From Xylaria sp. FL1777 (taxonomy: Eukaryota; Ascomycota; Sordariomycetes; Xylariales; Xylariaceae): 64,000 nt of DNA. Below are positions 51,016 to 62,335 of the stretch, piece after piece. Positions within the stretch are counted from its first letter, which is position 1; each line of letters begins with the position of its first letter. Location: positions 119,585-183,584 of the forward strand of contig MU400597.1 of NCBI GenBank assembly GCA_022578965.1, written 5' to 3'. A model generated the notes under the pieces. That model saw only the letters and a list, made by a program, of their open reading frames with translations, was not told the origin of the DNA and did no database searches. Both the position numbers and the translations under genes were made by a program.

Positions 51016-51954
51016 GTAATTATAGCATATATAATAACTTACTTAATTATTATAGCTTTTATATTATAATAGTTATATTATATATTAATTAATTAAATTA
51101 ATAGTTATAGCTTTTTATATAATTGCTAATTATACTTTATTTATAATAAACTTAGTATAATTAACTAATATAACTTTGTAGTTTTAGCACGTGTTAATAT
51201 TAGAATTATTTAATTGTTAATATATATTAAAAGTGCTACTAGTAGTTTTAACGTATGTTTAAGTTTAGTTATAGTAAAGATAAAACTTAGCTTGCATTAA
51301 GATTTAGTGAACTTAGTTCGCTTTAGTATATATAAGTTTACTAAATAAGCTTAAATATATTTTTACGTAGTATAGCAATTAAAGCATATTTTATGTTAAT
51401 TAACAAAGTTAGCTTTTTTATATATTTACTAACCTTTATTAGCTTTAAAACATAGCTTAAAGGTTTTTTTTATATGTTAACTATTATTAAAAAAAAATTT
51501 ATATAAAAATTAAATTATAATAACTTATAAAATAGCAATTTAAGCAAGTTTTAAAAAGGTTAAAACTTTAAAGCTAACTTTGATTTATGGTATTTCTTTA
51601 TTAAAAATAAGCTAATAAAACATAAGCAAAATAAAGGTATACTTATTATAATTTAGTGGCTATATGCGTTTTATTATATATATATAATTTTTTGTTATTT
51701 AATTTACTTTAAACTTAATTTATTATTTATAGCAAAAAGTATAATTAAAGGTATTATTACATAAAGTATTTATAATAAAGTAAAACATATAAAGTATTAA
51801 TAAATAAAGTAAAACTAATAAAGTGTAAACATGTAGCATATATAAAAAAACAACATATAAAAGAACATATATATATGTAATAAAACTTATTTAGCTATAT
51901 TATAGCTATAATAGCTTAGTTAAATAAAGAAAATATGTATAAATTATAATAATA

Positions 51955-52255
51955 TAACTAATTAATTATACTAATATAAAAACATAATTAAACTAATGTA
52001 ATAATACTATTATACTAATGTAATAATATAACTAAACTAATATAATAATACTATTAAACTAATATAATAATATAATTAAACTAATATAATAATATTATTA
52101 AACTAATGTTATAATATAACTAAATAAAATAACATAACTAAATAAAACAATATAACTAAATAAAACAATATAACTAAATAAAATAATATAACTAAACTAA
52201 TATAACAATATAACTAAACTAATGTAATAATATAGCTAAACAAAACAATAATGTT
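51955..52255. repeat. Minisatellite of ACTAATATAATAATA-type units
   Basis: About a dozen units. The left half uses 22-23-nt units containing AAACTAATRTAATAATA; the right half shifts to an 18-nt unit, TAACTAAATAAAACAATA. Confidence 0.8.
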
Positions 52256-53340
52256 TAAGGTTGCATATTTTAACTAAGTGGCTTATTAGCTTAATTAATT
52301 AAGGTTATTATATATTTTTTAAAATGTAAAAAAGGCTTACAAAATGGTTTTATTTAAGTTATTATGCAGATTTAAGAAATCTTTGCGAAATTTTTGTAGT
52401 TTTTTTATATGTAGCTTTTAAGCTAACAACATTTTATAACCTTTTAATCTTTATATAATTTGCTTGCAAAGCTTTTAAATAATAGCTTTATTAAAAGTTT
52501 TATATTAAACTAAAAGTTTAATTTAAAGCTTATTAAAATTTTTAAGAAAGCTAGCTAAAGATTTTATGCTAAATATAGTAAATAATAAGTTGTTTTATAT
52601 AAGCTAGCTATGCATTATATGTACTTTAGTAAGCTACTGTTTTTGCGTATTGTTTTATGTATTGTTTTGTGCATTTTTTTGCGCATTTTTCTGCGTATTG
52701 TTTTGCGTTTTAAACGCACTACTAGCTAAAAAGTTAAGCAACTAAAAGCTTGTAATACTAAGCTAAATGTGCTAAAGAGTAAACAATTAACTTAATAAAC
52801 TAGCGTTTATGGTTTACTACGGAATAAATAAGCTAATATAAGAAAAACCTAGCAAAAAAAGTAATAATTTGTTAGCAAAAAATAATTTACTATTTAATAA
52901 ATGCTACTATAAAGAAAACTAGTTATTTTAGCTATTAGCTTTATTAAGCTTTAAAATAAATGCTTTATTTTATAACCTTTTGTTTAAGCTATTAGTTAAT
53001 AATAGCGCTAAGTTATAAATAAACTATAGCTTATTATTTAATATGCTATTTTATAGGTTTAATAGCAAAAATAGTTTATTATTATTATTGCTTAAGCTAC
53101 TAAAAGCTTGTTTTATATATTAATAAAAACTTAGTTTATTAAGTTCTTGTTTTATTTTTACTATAATTTATAACTTATTAAGATTAGTTATTATATATAT
53201 ATTAAGCAAAAAACAGGTTTAAATAAAAGGATTATATTTTTGTTAAAACTAAAGAATAATAGAAAACGTAGCTATAAAAACAAGATTTTTATATTGTTAG
53301 TGCTTTATTTAATATGCTGTTTTGTAGTATTATTAATATA

Positions 53341-53530
53341 AAAAAAAAAGTTTAAAAGCATAATTAAAGGGGCTTTATTAAAGGCATTTATTAATGGATA
53401 ATTTAAAAGTAATAAGCTAGCTATATATTAAGCAAGCTTATTATAGCTTTTATTAGTATAAAAAGAAAAGTTTAAAGATATAATTAAAAAAGCTTTATTA
53501 AAAGCACTTATTAATAGATAATTTGTGTTT
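53341..53530. repeat. 120-bp-period direct repeat with transition-only divergence
   Basis: About 64 nt at 53341-53404 are repeated at 53461-53524 with no indels; all differences that I can see (about ten) are A/G or C/T. Confidence 0.8.
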
Positions 53531-55593
53531 TTATAAGCAAGCTTACTATAGCTTTTGCAGGTTAAAATAAGGTAAATATTATTTAAATCTAAAAAATTAA
53601 CTTAGTATTAAACAATAGCTTTAATATATTTTGTTTTGCTAGCTTTAAAGCTAATTTGCTAACTTATAGCAATTAAATAGCTATGCAAAATTTAGATTTT
53701 GCATTTTGTTTTTATTATGTTTGCTACTTTTAGCTTATTTACTATAGTACTATAAAAGTGCTAAAGTACTTAAAGTTTATATATTATACGTTTAATTTTT
53801 ATTACTTTAGTAAGCTTTTTGTTGTTTATTAGTAAGTTTTGCGCTATATGTTTTTTAATAAAGATTTTGCGTTTTTTAGTTAAAAAGTTTTACGCGATTT
53901 AGCTAGTTAAAAATAAATTGTTTTAAAAGTTTAATAATAAGTTTGCTATAATAAATAGTAAGAGCTTTTTGTGCTAGCAAACGTTAGAAATAAAAAAAAA
54001 AAAAAACTATAAACGAACAAAAAAAAAAAGAATTTAAACGAACAAAAAAGAAAAGAATTTAAAAGCAATAATATGTTAAAAAAAAGCTAGCGTACTAAAC
54101 TAGCTTATATATGCATGTTTAAAAACCTTTTAAATTATATATTAAACGGACTTATATAAGTGCATATAGTATTATAAGTATTTATTTTTATTTGCAACTA
54201 AATAAAAAAATTGTTAAAAAACTAAAACTGTAATAAATAATGTATATTTATAGCTAAAAATAAAATAAAAAATGCGTGCTATTAATTAGTTAAGTTAATA
54301 TTAAAGCATAAAACTAGCTATTTTATAATTACTATTATTTCTTTTTTGTAGTATTTTAGCATTGTTATTATTACTGCTAATAAAACATTAATAATATTAG
54401 TTAATTTTTGATTTTTAGATTTAATGCTTTTAATACTATTTATTACGCTGTAGTTTTTAAGGCAATAAAAAGCTTAAGTTTTTTATGCTGCATAGTTTTG
54501 TTGCATTATATGCAAAGTATTAGCTGCAGTAGTTATATGCTTATATATAACGCTAGCTATAAAAACTAACGCTATTTGTTTGCTAGCGCTTAGTTAGCGT
54601 TAAGCATTAAATGCTATAAATTTAGCTATAGCACTTAATTAAAACACGTGCTTAAAAATAGTTTTGCTAGCATAGCAAGCTATATGTTTATACTTAAGAA
54701 TTAGTTTAAAATCTGCAAATAATTTAATAATAATAGCAAGTTTATTTAGCTTAATAGCAGCAAGCTTTATATTTTAGTAAAACTTTTGCTTAAGCTAGTA
54801 CTTTAGTTTTATAAAGGCTTTTTATAATATAATGCTATTAAGCTTGTTTTTTACGTTTAAAATTATATAAGCTATGCTAGCAATACGCAGTGTTAAAAAA
54901 GCGCTATTATTAGTTTGCACGTTTTATGCTTTTATAAGCAACTAGTTTTAAAAAAAAAACTTATATTTAAAATATTAATATTTTTTACTAGCATTATAAA
55001 ACATGTTTTAAACTTTGCATACTTTTGTTTAAAGAGTTTTTACTGCTTTAGCTTTTTAATGCTAAGCAATAACTTATTAGCAAAGATTTATATAGCTTTG
55101 TTTTAATATTTACTAAAAATAACAAAAAGCAGCACAATACTTATTAGCAATATATAGCAAAAGCTGCGCTGCTATATTAGCGCAGTAAAACTTAAAAACG
55201 CTAGCAAAAAAAGCAAAGTTATTATTATAAAAAATAAAGAACTTAAATATAAAGATATTATTAAGCAAATAAAAATACAGCAGTAAGTTTTATAATAATA
55301 TTTTATTAGTAATAAATAAATTAAGCGTAGTTTTATATTTTAGTTAATACTATAAAACAAAAAACAAAAATAAAACTATAAAAACAATTATAAAGAAAAA
55401 TTAAGTGTTATATATTTATGCTAGCTAGTTTTTAATAAATATATATGTTTAAAAAAAACCAATATAAAAGCTTTATATATAAAATCGTATAAACTAATTA
55501 ATTAATAAACTAATAAATTATAAATAATAAAACTATTATTATAAGTTAAAATTTGCATTTATGTTTAGTAATAATATAAGCAATAATTATAAC

Positions 55594-55805
55594 TATTTTT
55601 GTTTTTGCTTTTGTTTTTGTTGCTTTTGTTTTTATTACTGTTGTTTTTGCTGTTTTTGTTTATATTATTTTTGTTTATGTTATTTTTGTTTATATTGCTT
55701 TTGTTTTTATTGCAATACTTTTTAAATTAGTTGTTTTAATTCTAGTGCTATTACTAGTGCTAATGCTAAAGCTAAAGCTAGAGCTAAAGTTAATTATGCT
55801 AATTA
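55594..55805. repeat. T/G-biased TTTTTGTT array followed by GCTAAA hexamers
   Basis: 55594-55713 is almost pure T and G on the plus strand, with repeated TTTTTGTTTATATT and TTTTTGCTTTTG words. 55741-55800 then holds a run of GCTAAW hexamers. Confidence 0.75.
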
Positions 55806-57744
55806 GCTAAGGCTTAGTTTAAAAGTTAAAGCATTTATTTAGTTTTTTAACTATTAGTTATAAGCTTTTATATTACATAAATAAGGCGATTTTTAGCTTA
55901 TAGTAAAAGCAAGCTTAAATTTTATAACTTTAAGTATAGTGCAATAAAGTATAATATAATAAGCTTACAAAATATAAATTTTAAAGAACTTTATTAATTT
56001 TATATTATATTATTTTTTATACGTATATTTTAAATGCTATAGTTTTTATTTTATGTTTTAATATAACAAAAAACATATTTTACTTTACTAAGATTTTAGG
56101 AAACACTTAAAAGGTAAAGAGTGCTTAAATATATAGCTAATATATTTATGTAGTATACTTTGCTAAAAAGCATTTTATATAGGCTACTTTTTATATTACG
56201 ATCTTAAAAAACATTTAGTTAAACTACTTTTGCAACATTTAAAAAAATAGCAAAAATTATTTAGCATTAATAAATAACACTTTTAATATATATGCAGCGT
56301 TTTTATGAAATTTTATTTTTGTAATATACTTAAGTATTTATAAAAGAGAGATAAGCTAATACCCTAGTTATAACTTTAGCTAATTTTAGTATAGTAGCTA
56401 TTAGTGCTACGTATAGCTAATGTATTTACGTAGTTATAAGCCACTTTTTAATAATGTTTTATAAAAAATTATTTTGTGTAATATTTGCTAGCTTTATTAT
56501 AGTAAGGTTTGTTAGGTTTATATGTATTATACTTAAATATAATTTTTATAGCGCTACTAAGCAACATATTTCCTGCAGTTTATTTTTAATGCTATAATTA
56601 GCATGCTTTTTTTGCATATAGCTTTATAACGTAATAACTTTATTAAAGCTTTTAATTTAGCTATATAGCTAACAAACAATAATTAAGCAGCAAGAGCTAT
56701 TATTGTTTGCTAATAGTATAATTTAATCGCAAAGTTTTAAATAAATAGCTATATAAAGTGTAAATTTTAAAGGGAGTTAACTTTTAAACGTAAAATATTA
56801 GTGCTATAGCAGCTAGCTAAATAAAAATTATAAAAAGCTATATAAATTTTGCAAAACAGAAATTTAAATAGCGTATACTTTAAACATTATAAAAGATATA
56901 TGCTATATAGTAATAGGACTATTAGTTATTTTGTAGCGTTATTATTAATGAAAAAAAGCAAAACTTACTTATATTAAGCATAGCAGGTTATAAAAGTAGT
57001 ACTTTAGCGGAACTTTGTAACTTTAACTACGTAAAAAGAATGCTTATTTTTAATATGCTTGCTAATTTATATTATAGCAAGCTAATTTTAAAACAAAGTA
57101 AGAAAAGTTAATATATAAGGGGTTATAGCATTAATGTAACTTGTTGTTTTATTAATACGGGCTTACTTTAAAAAAGTTATTTAGCTAAATGCTTATTTGC
57201 AGCTAATTAGCAAACTATGTAATTATGCGAGCTATTATAGTGATATAGTTATTATATTTATATATTTAGCTTGTTATTAAATTAACGTTTTAATAATTAA
57301 TGTTTATAGTGATTAATGTTTATAGTAATTAACGTTTGTAATAATATTTAATAATATATTAAACGATCTAAATTAATAAAAGGAGTATTTTTAAAAGTTA
57401 ATAGCTTTGCAAGCATTTTAAGCTTTAATGCTTGCTAGTTTTATAGCTAAATAATGTATATACTAAAGTAAGTTGTTTTAACTTTTTAAAATGTTATAGT
57501 TTTACTTATAAATGCGTTTATGGAGTTTTTACTGTTTTTAGACAATTATTAAAGGCCTTTTTATTAACTAAGGTATTTTTTAAATAAAGGCATGTTATAT
57601 GCTAACATAATGTCTTAAAACTAACTTTGCTTAAGCTATTGTTTTATTTTAATTATAGGGTTAAGCAGTTTATTTTTAGTATATAGCAATTGCAAAATAA
57701 TTATTGCTAAAAGTTCAAATAAATACTTATTATAAATTAATAAT

Positions 57745-57905
57745 AAAAGCTAAAGTTAGCTAAAAAGCATTTGATTTTTTGCTAATAGTAAAAGCTAAAG
57801 CTAGCTAAAGAGCATTTAGTTAAAAAGCATTTAGTTAAAAAACATTTGATTTTTTGCTAATAATGAAAGCTAAAGTTAGCTAAAAGGCATTTGATTTTTT
57901 GCTAG
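57745..57905. repeat. Three copies of a GCTAAAGYTAGCTAAA...GATTTTTTGCTA unit
   Basis: Units at about 57745, 57790 and 57866. The middle unit is longer because AGCATTTAGTTAAAA is itself duplicated. Differences are mostly transitions. Confidence 0.75.
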
Positions 57906-58370
57906 CATTACTTTAGCTATTATAGAATGCTTTAATAGCAATAAATTATTATAATTTATTGTTAGCTTGTATTAAAAAGCTAGTTAACAAAAGTTAAATT
58001 TATATTTTTACATTAAGTATTTTTTTTACTTTAATAATAAACGTTAATGTTATTCTAGATTTTTTTTGTTAATGTTTTATTTATATATGTTGTTTAAGGT
58101 TTTAGGCTTGCTTAAAAACCTAGCTATATAGCATATTATTAATTAACAAAGTATATTAGTAGCTTTGATTTTCTAGTATTAACTTTTAGCTAGTTATAAA
58201 CTAGTTATTTTGCTTGTTTATAATAAAAGTTAAAGGTAAAAACTAGTTGTAGTACTAAGAGTAATTATAATAGTAAATAAGTTTAATAATAAGCTAAAGC
58301 TTTTTAGTTTAGTAAAAAGCATTTATTAAAGCACTTAAAATAGTTATTAAAGCAGGACGTTATTAAAACA

Positions 58371-58691
58371 TACTATTATTAAGGTATATTGTTATTAAAC
58401 TACGTTATTATTAAAACATACTATTATTAAAGGTGCTTTAATAATAGTGTACTTTAATAATAGTGTGTTTTAATAATAAATATAAATGCTTTAATAATAA
58501 GTGCTTTAATAACAGGTATTTTAATAATAAAGTGCTTTAATAAGGTGTGCTTTAATAATAGCCCTAATAATAGCGTGCTTTAATAATAGCATGCTTTAAT
58601 AAAGTGCTTTAATAATTAATAAACATACTATTATTAAAGCAAATGCTTATTTTATTATTAAGGCATACTATTAAAGCATGCTATTATTAAT
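58371..58691. repeat. Inverted-tandem cluster of TTTAATAATAGTGTGC
   Basis: The centre (about 58436-58612) has many direct copies of CTTTAATAATAGTGTG or its variants. Both flanks (58371-58435 and 58620-58690) carry the reverse complement (ACATACTATTATTAAAG), so each arm can pair with the centre. Confidence 0.8.
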
Positions 58692-58989
58692 AGCTAAAAC
58701 AGTATATATATATATTTGTTTAGGTGTAATATTAGCTATATAACTATATATAAATATTATGTATAAATAACTTTAAGCGTGTTATATAACAATAAATAAT
58801 GCTTAAAACTAAACAATATATAGTAAAATTAAACTTTATGTAATAATATTTACTTTTTTTACTTTTATAACTTTATAAAATCTTATTTTTAGAATTACTT
58901 TTATTATATAATACCTTAGTTTATATATATGCAGCTTAATTAACTATTGTAATATATAAGCTAAAGGGTTAATAAATATTATATAATTG

Positions 58990-59190
58990 CTAACTAATTA
59001 GCTTGCTTTTTTAGCTAACTAATTAGTTTGCTTTTATACTTTTAATTAGCGCGCTTTTAATTAATTAGCGTGCTTTTAACTAATTAGCTTGCTTTTTAAC
59101 TAATTAGCTTAATTTTAACTAATTAGCGCGCTTTTAAACTATTAGCTCGTTTTTAGCTCGTTTTTAACCTATTAGCTTGTTTTGCTAGCT
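58990..59190. repeat. About nine copies of TAACTAATTAGCTTGCTTTT
   Basis: A unit of about 20-25 nt; copies vary at the central GCTTGC / GCGCGC / GCGTGC positions, mostly by C/T and G/A. Confidence 0.8.
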
Positions 59191-60506
59191 TGTTAAACTA
59201 TATGCAGTATATATTTAAGGCATACTATATATATATCTTAATAAACGCTGCATTTTTATAACTAGTAATTTAAATGTTTTTAAAAAGCTTACTTTATATT
59301 TACTTTATTATATGTTATAATAAAACTAATTTACTTTTGTTTTAGCTAGTTTTTAACTAATTGTTTATTTAATAAATAAATATTAAATACTAGTTTTGTT
59401 TATACCTTTATATATTTTTTTTAACTGTTATATATGCGTTTATAGAAAACAAGGTAAGCAACTAAAACAAAGGAAAAAAAAACTAGGATAAAATAAGCAA
59501 AAAATAGTCAATAAATGTACTTTTACGTATTATATTATAAAAAAGCTAAAAGGTTGTTTAGCTTAGCTATTTAGTATAACTTGGAAGCTTTTTTATAATA
59601 CTAAGTATTTAAGTAAGCATTTAGCTTAGCTTGCTAGATGTTTTATAGTATAGTATAACATATATTATAGTTTAATATTTAATAATAGAATTTATAGCGT
59701 ATATACATATATTACAGAATTTTTTTACGATATAGTACGATAAGATTTTAAGATAACATATAGCAAGTAAAACTAAGTATAAAGCTGTAATTAGGTATAT
59801 TTATAGCTACTTAAAGCATTAAAGATAATATAATAGCACGTTTATAAAGCAGCAAAGTATTTAAGTATTTAAGAAAAAAATGCTTTATAAATAATTTACT
59901 TAAGTAGTATTTTAGTTCTTTTTTTAGCATTTATTTATTTTATTTGTTAATATATTAATTATGCTGTGATTTATTATGTGTATTTTAGATTTTTTCGATA
60001 TATATATATTTTAATATACTATTACTAATACTAACAGTTTATAAGTGGTTTATAAAAAACTTTTTTTTTTAGTTTTTGTTAAGATTTAGTTTTACTTATA
60101 GTGTAAGCAGCTAAAATTAGCTTAGCTTGTTAGTACAAAAGCATAACTATAAACAGTTAAAACTTAGCGTTTAAATGAATTGTTTATTGCTTTATATAAA
60201 ACAAATCATAATAAATAGTATTGTTTTATTATATTTTTTAAGATTAAGAATAGCTTATATTTTAAGCTTAGCTAGCTTATAAAGCAAAAAATTATTATTA
60301 TAAAGCTTACTTAAAGCGGACATTAGGTTATATAGCTAAATTAAACTATTATTTAAATATAGAACAATTAAAACAGTGATAAAACAAAAGTAAATATAGC
60401 AGCTATAATATAAGCTAAAGGTGTTTTTAAAGCATAGTTAAATAACTTTTAAAGAAATAATATTTATAAAAAAGTTAAACTTTATGTTTTGTAAAATTAA
60501 AGCAAC

Positions 60507-61026
60507 ATTAAACAGCAATTTTATATATTAAATAACTTTTATTTTTTTTTTGTTTTAGTAAAAAACAATAATGTTTATAAAGCTAGATCAGATATTTTGC
60601 AAGGTAACAAATAGTAATTTAATATACTTTTATTTTGTTTACTAGATTATTTTATTTAAGCTTTTTATTATTAAAACTAGGGCTTATTTATTAAAGGAAA
60701 CAGTTATAATAATAATGACTTTTTTATTAAGGGTAAAAGTTATAAGAACTTTTTTACTAAAAAAAACAAAAGTTATAGAAATAATGACTTTTAAGGCAAG
60801 ATTAAACAGCAATTTTATATACTAGAAAGCTTTTATTTTTTTTTTGTTTTAGTAAAAAACAATAATGTTTATAAAGCTAAATCGGATATTTTGCAAAGTA
60901 ATAAATAGCAATTTAATATACTTTTATTTTGTTTATTAGATTATTTTATTTAAGCTTTTTATTATTAAGACTAGGATTTATTTACTAAAGGAAACAGTTA
61001 TAATAATAATGACTTTTTTATTAAGG
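60507..61026. repeat. Direct repeat of about 226 bp, offset 294 bp
   Basis: Copy 1 is 60507-60732 and copy 2 is 60801-61026. They align end to end with no large gap. Of roughly a dozen and a half differences that I can pick out, nearly all are transitions, in CpA, CpT and CpG contexts. Confidence 0.85.
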
Positions 61027-61649
61027 AAAACGAAAGTTATAAAAATAATAATTTTACTAAAGGAGATGGTTATAATAATAATAACCTTATTAAGCAATTT
61101 AACAAAGCTTTTTTTTTTTAGAAAGCTAAAGGTTAAAAGTAAGCTATTAATAGCGTAGCTTTAAATAAACCTTTAAATTTTCTTAAATTTAACTTTAGCT
61201 TTTTTATACGTTTAATATTTGTTGTATCTTTTTTATTTAATTTGCTTAATTTATATACTTTTTATTATTCTTTAGATATTATGCTTTAAATATTTCTAAA
61301 CAATGAGCTTTGTTAAATATTTAGCTAAAGAAGTAATAGTAGTATATTTTATGTTTTCTAGAAGCTTTGTTAAATGTTTAGCTAGCAAAGTGATAGCAGT
61401 GGTAGTAAAACTACTAAAGCTAACTAAGCTAACTTTTATTGCTTATTATTTGTTTTAGCTATAATTAGTTTTTTACGTTTTTAAAACAACAAATAATGCT
61501 TAACGCTTTTATTATATAAACTAAAACCTAGTGGCTTAGTTTAGTTATAATAATAAAAATGCAGCTTAAGTGCATAATTACTAAAAATAAACAACATTTT
61601 AAGTAGCACTAAAATAGAACTAAAAACCGGTGTATTATAAGTAATTTTA

Positions 61650-61885
61650 AAGCTTTAATAATAATATAAGTTATTTATAGCTTAAATTAATTTAAAAATA
61701 GCTTAAGATATAATAAATAAGCAGATTTTCTAAAAATTGGTTGTATTATAATTAGCTCGAAAAGGTATAAAGCTTTAATAATAATATAAGCTACTTATAG
61801 CTTAGATTAATTTAGAAATAGCTTAAAATATAATTAATAAATAAACAGATCTTTTAAAAATTAGTTGTGTTATAATTAGCTTAAA
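61650..61885. repeat. 120-bp direct repeat
   Basis: AAGCTTTAATAATAATATAA begins at 61650 and again at 61770, and each copy continues for about 115 nt. Differences are transitions plus one 4-nt indel. Confidence 0.85.
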
Positions 61886-62232
61886 AAAGCGCGAACTATA
61901 TAAAAGTTTTTTTTTTTTGTTATATATGCTAAATACTTTAGCTAATACTACTATAAGTTATTAAAAATAAAATGTGTTTTAAGCAAAAACTCTTTTTTTT
62001 TAGTTAAGCATTTATAATGCTTAATATATAAACTATAAATTTTCTGCATATTTTTATTATATATATATTTTTACTTAATATTATATATATGTTTTTACTT
62101 AATATATATTTTTATTTAATTGTTACGAAATTAGCACAAAGGTAGCCCTTAAAGCGGCTTAATGCCTTTATATATACTTTATACCTCTTTTTTTGCTAGC
62201 TAAAGCTAAAGTTACATAATAACTTACTTAGC

Positions 62233-62335
62233 TCATTAAGCTTATAGTGATTTAAGGCTTACTAAGCTTACGGTGATTTAAAGCTTACTAAGCTTACAGT
62301 AATTTAGTGCTTACTAAACTTGCAATAATTTAAGA
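62233..62335. repeat. Four copies of a 26-bp unit
   Basis: The AAGCTTAYRGTGATTTAA core starts at 62238, 62264, 62290 and 62316, exactly 26 nt apart; the copies diverge by transitions. Confidence 0.85.

Noticed and set aside
54915..55106. 63-codon open frame inside the AT block
   Set aside because: Composed mostly of Phe, Leu, Lys and Ile, as expected from composition; no homology signal and surrounded by repeats.
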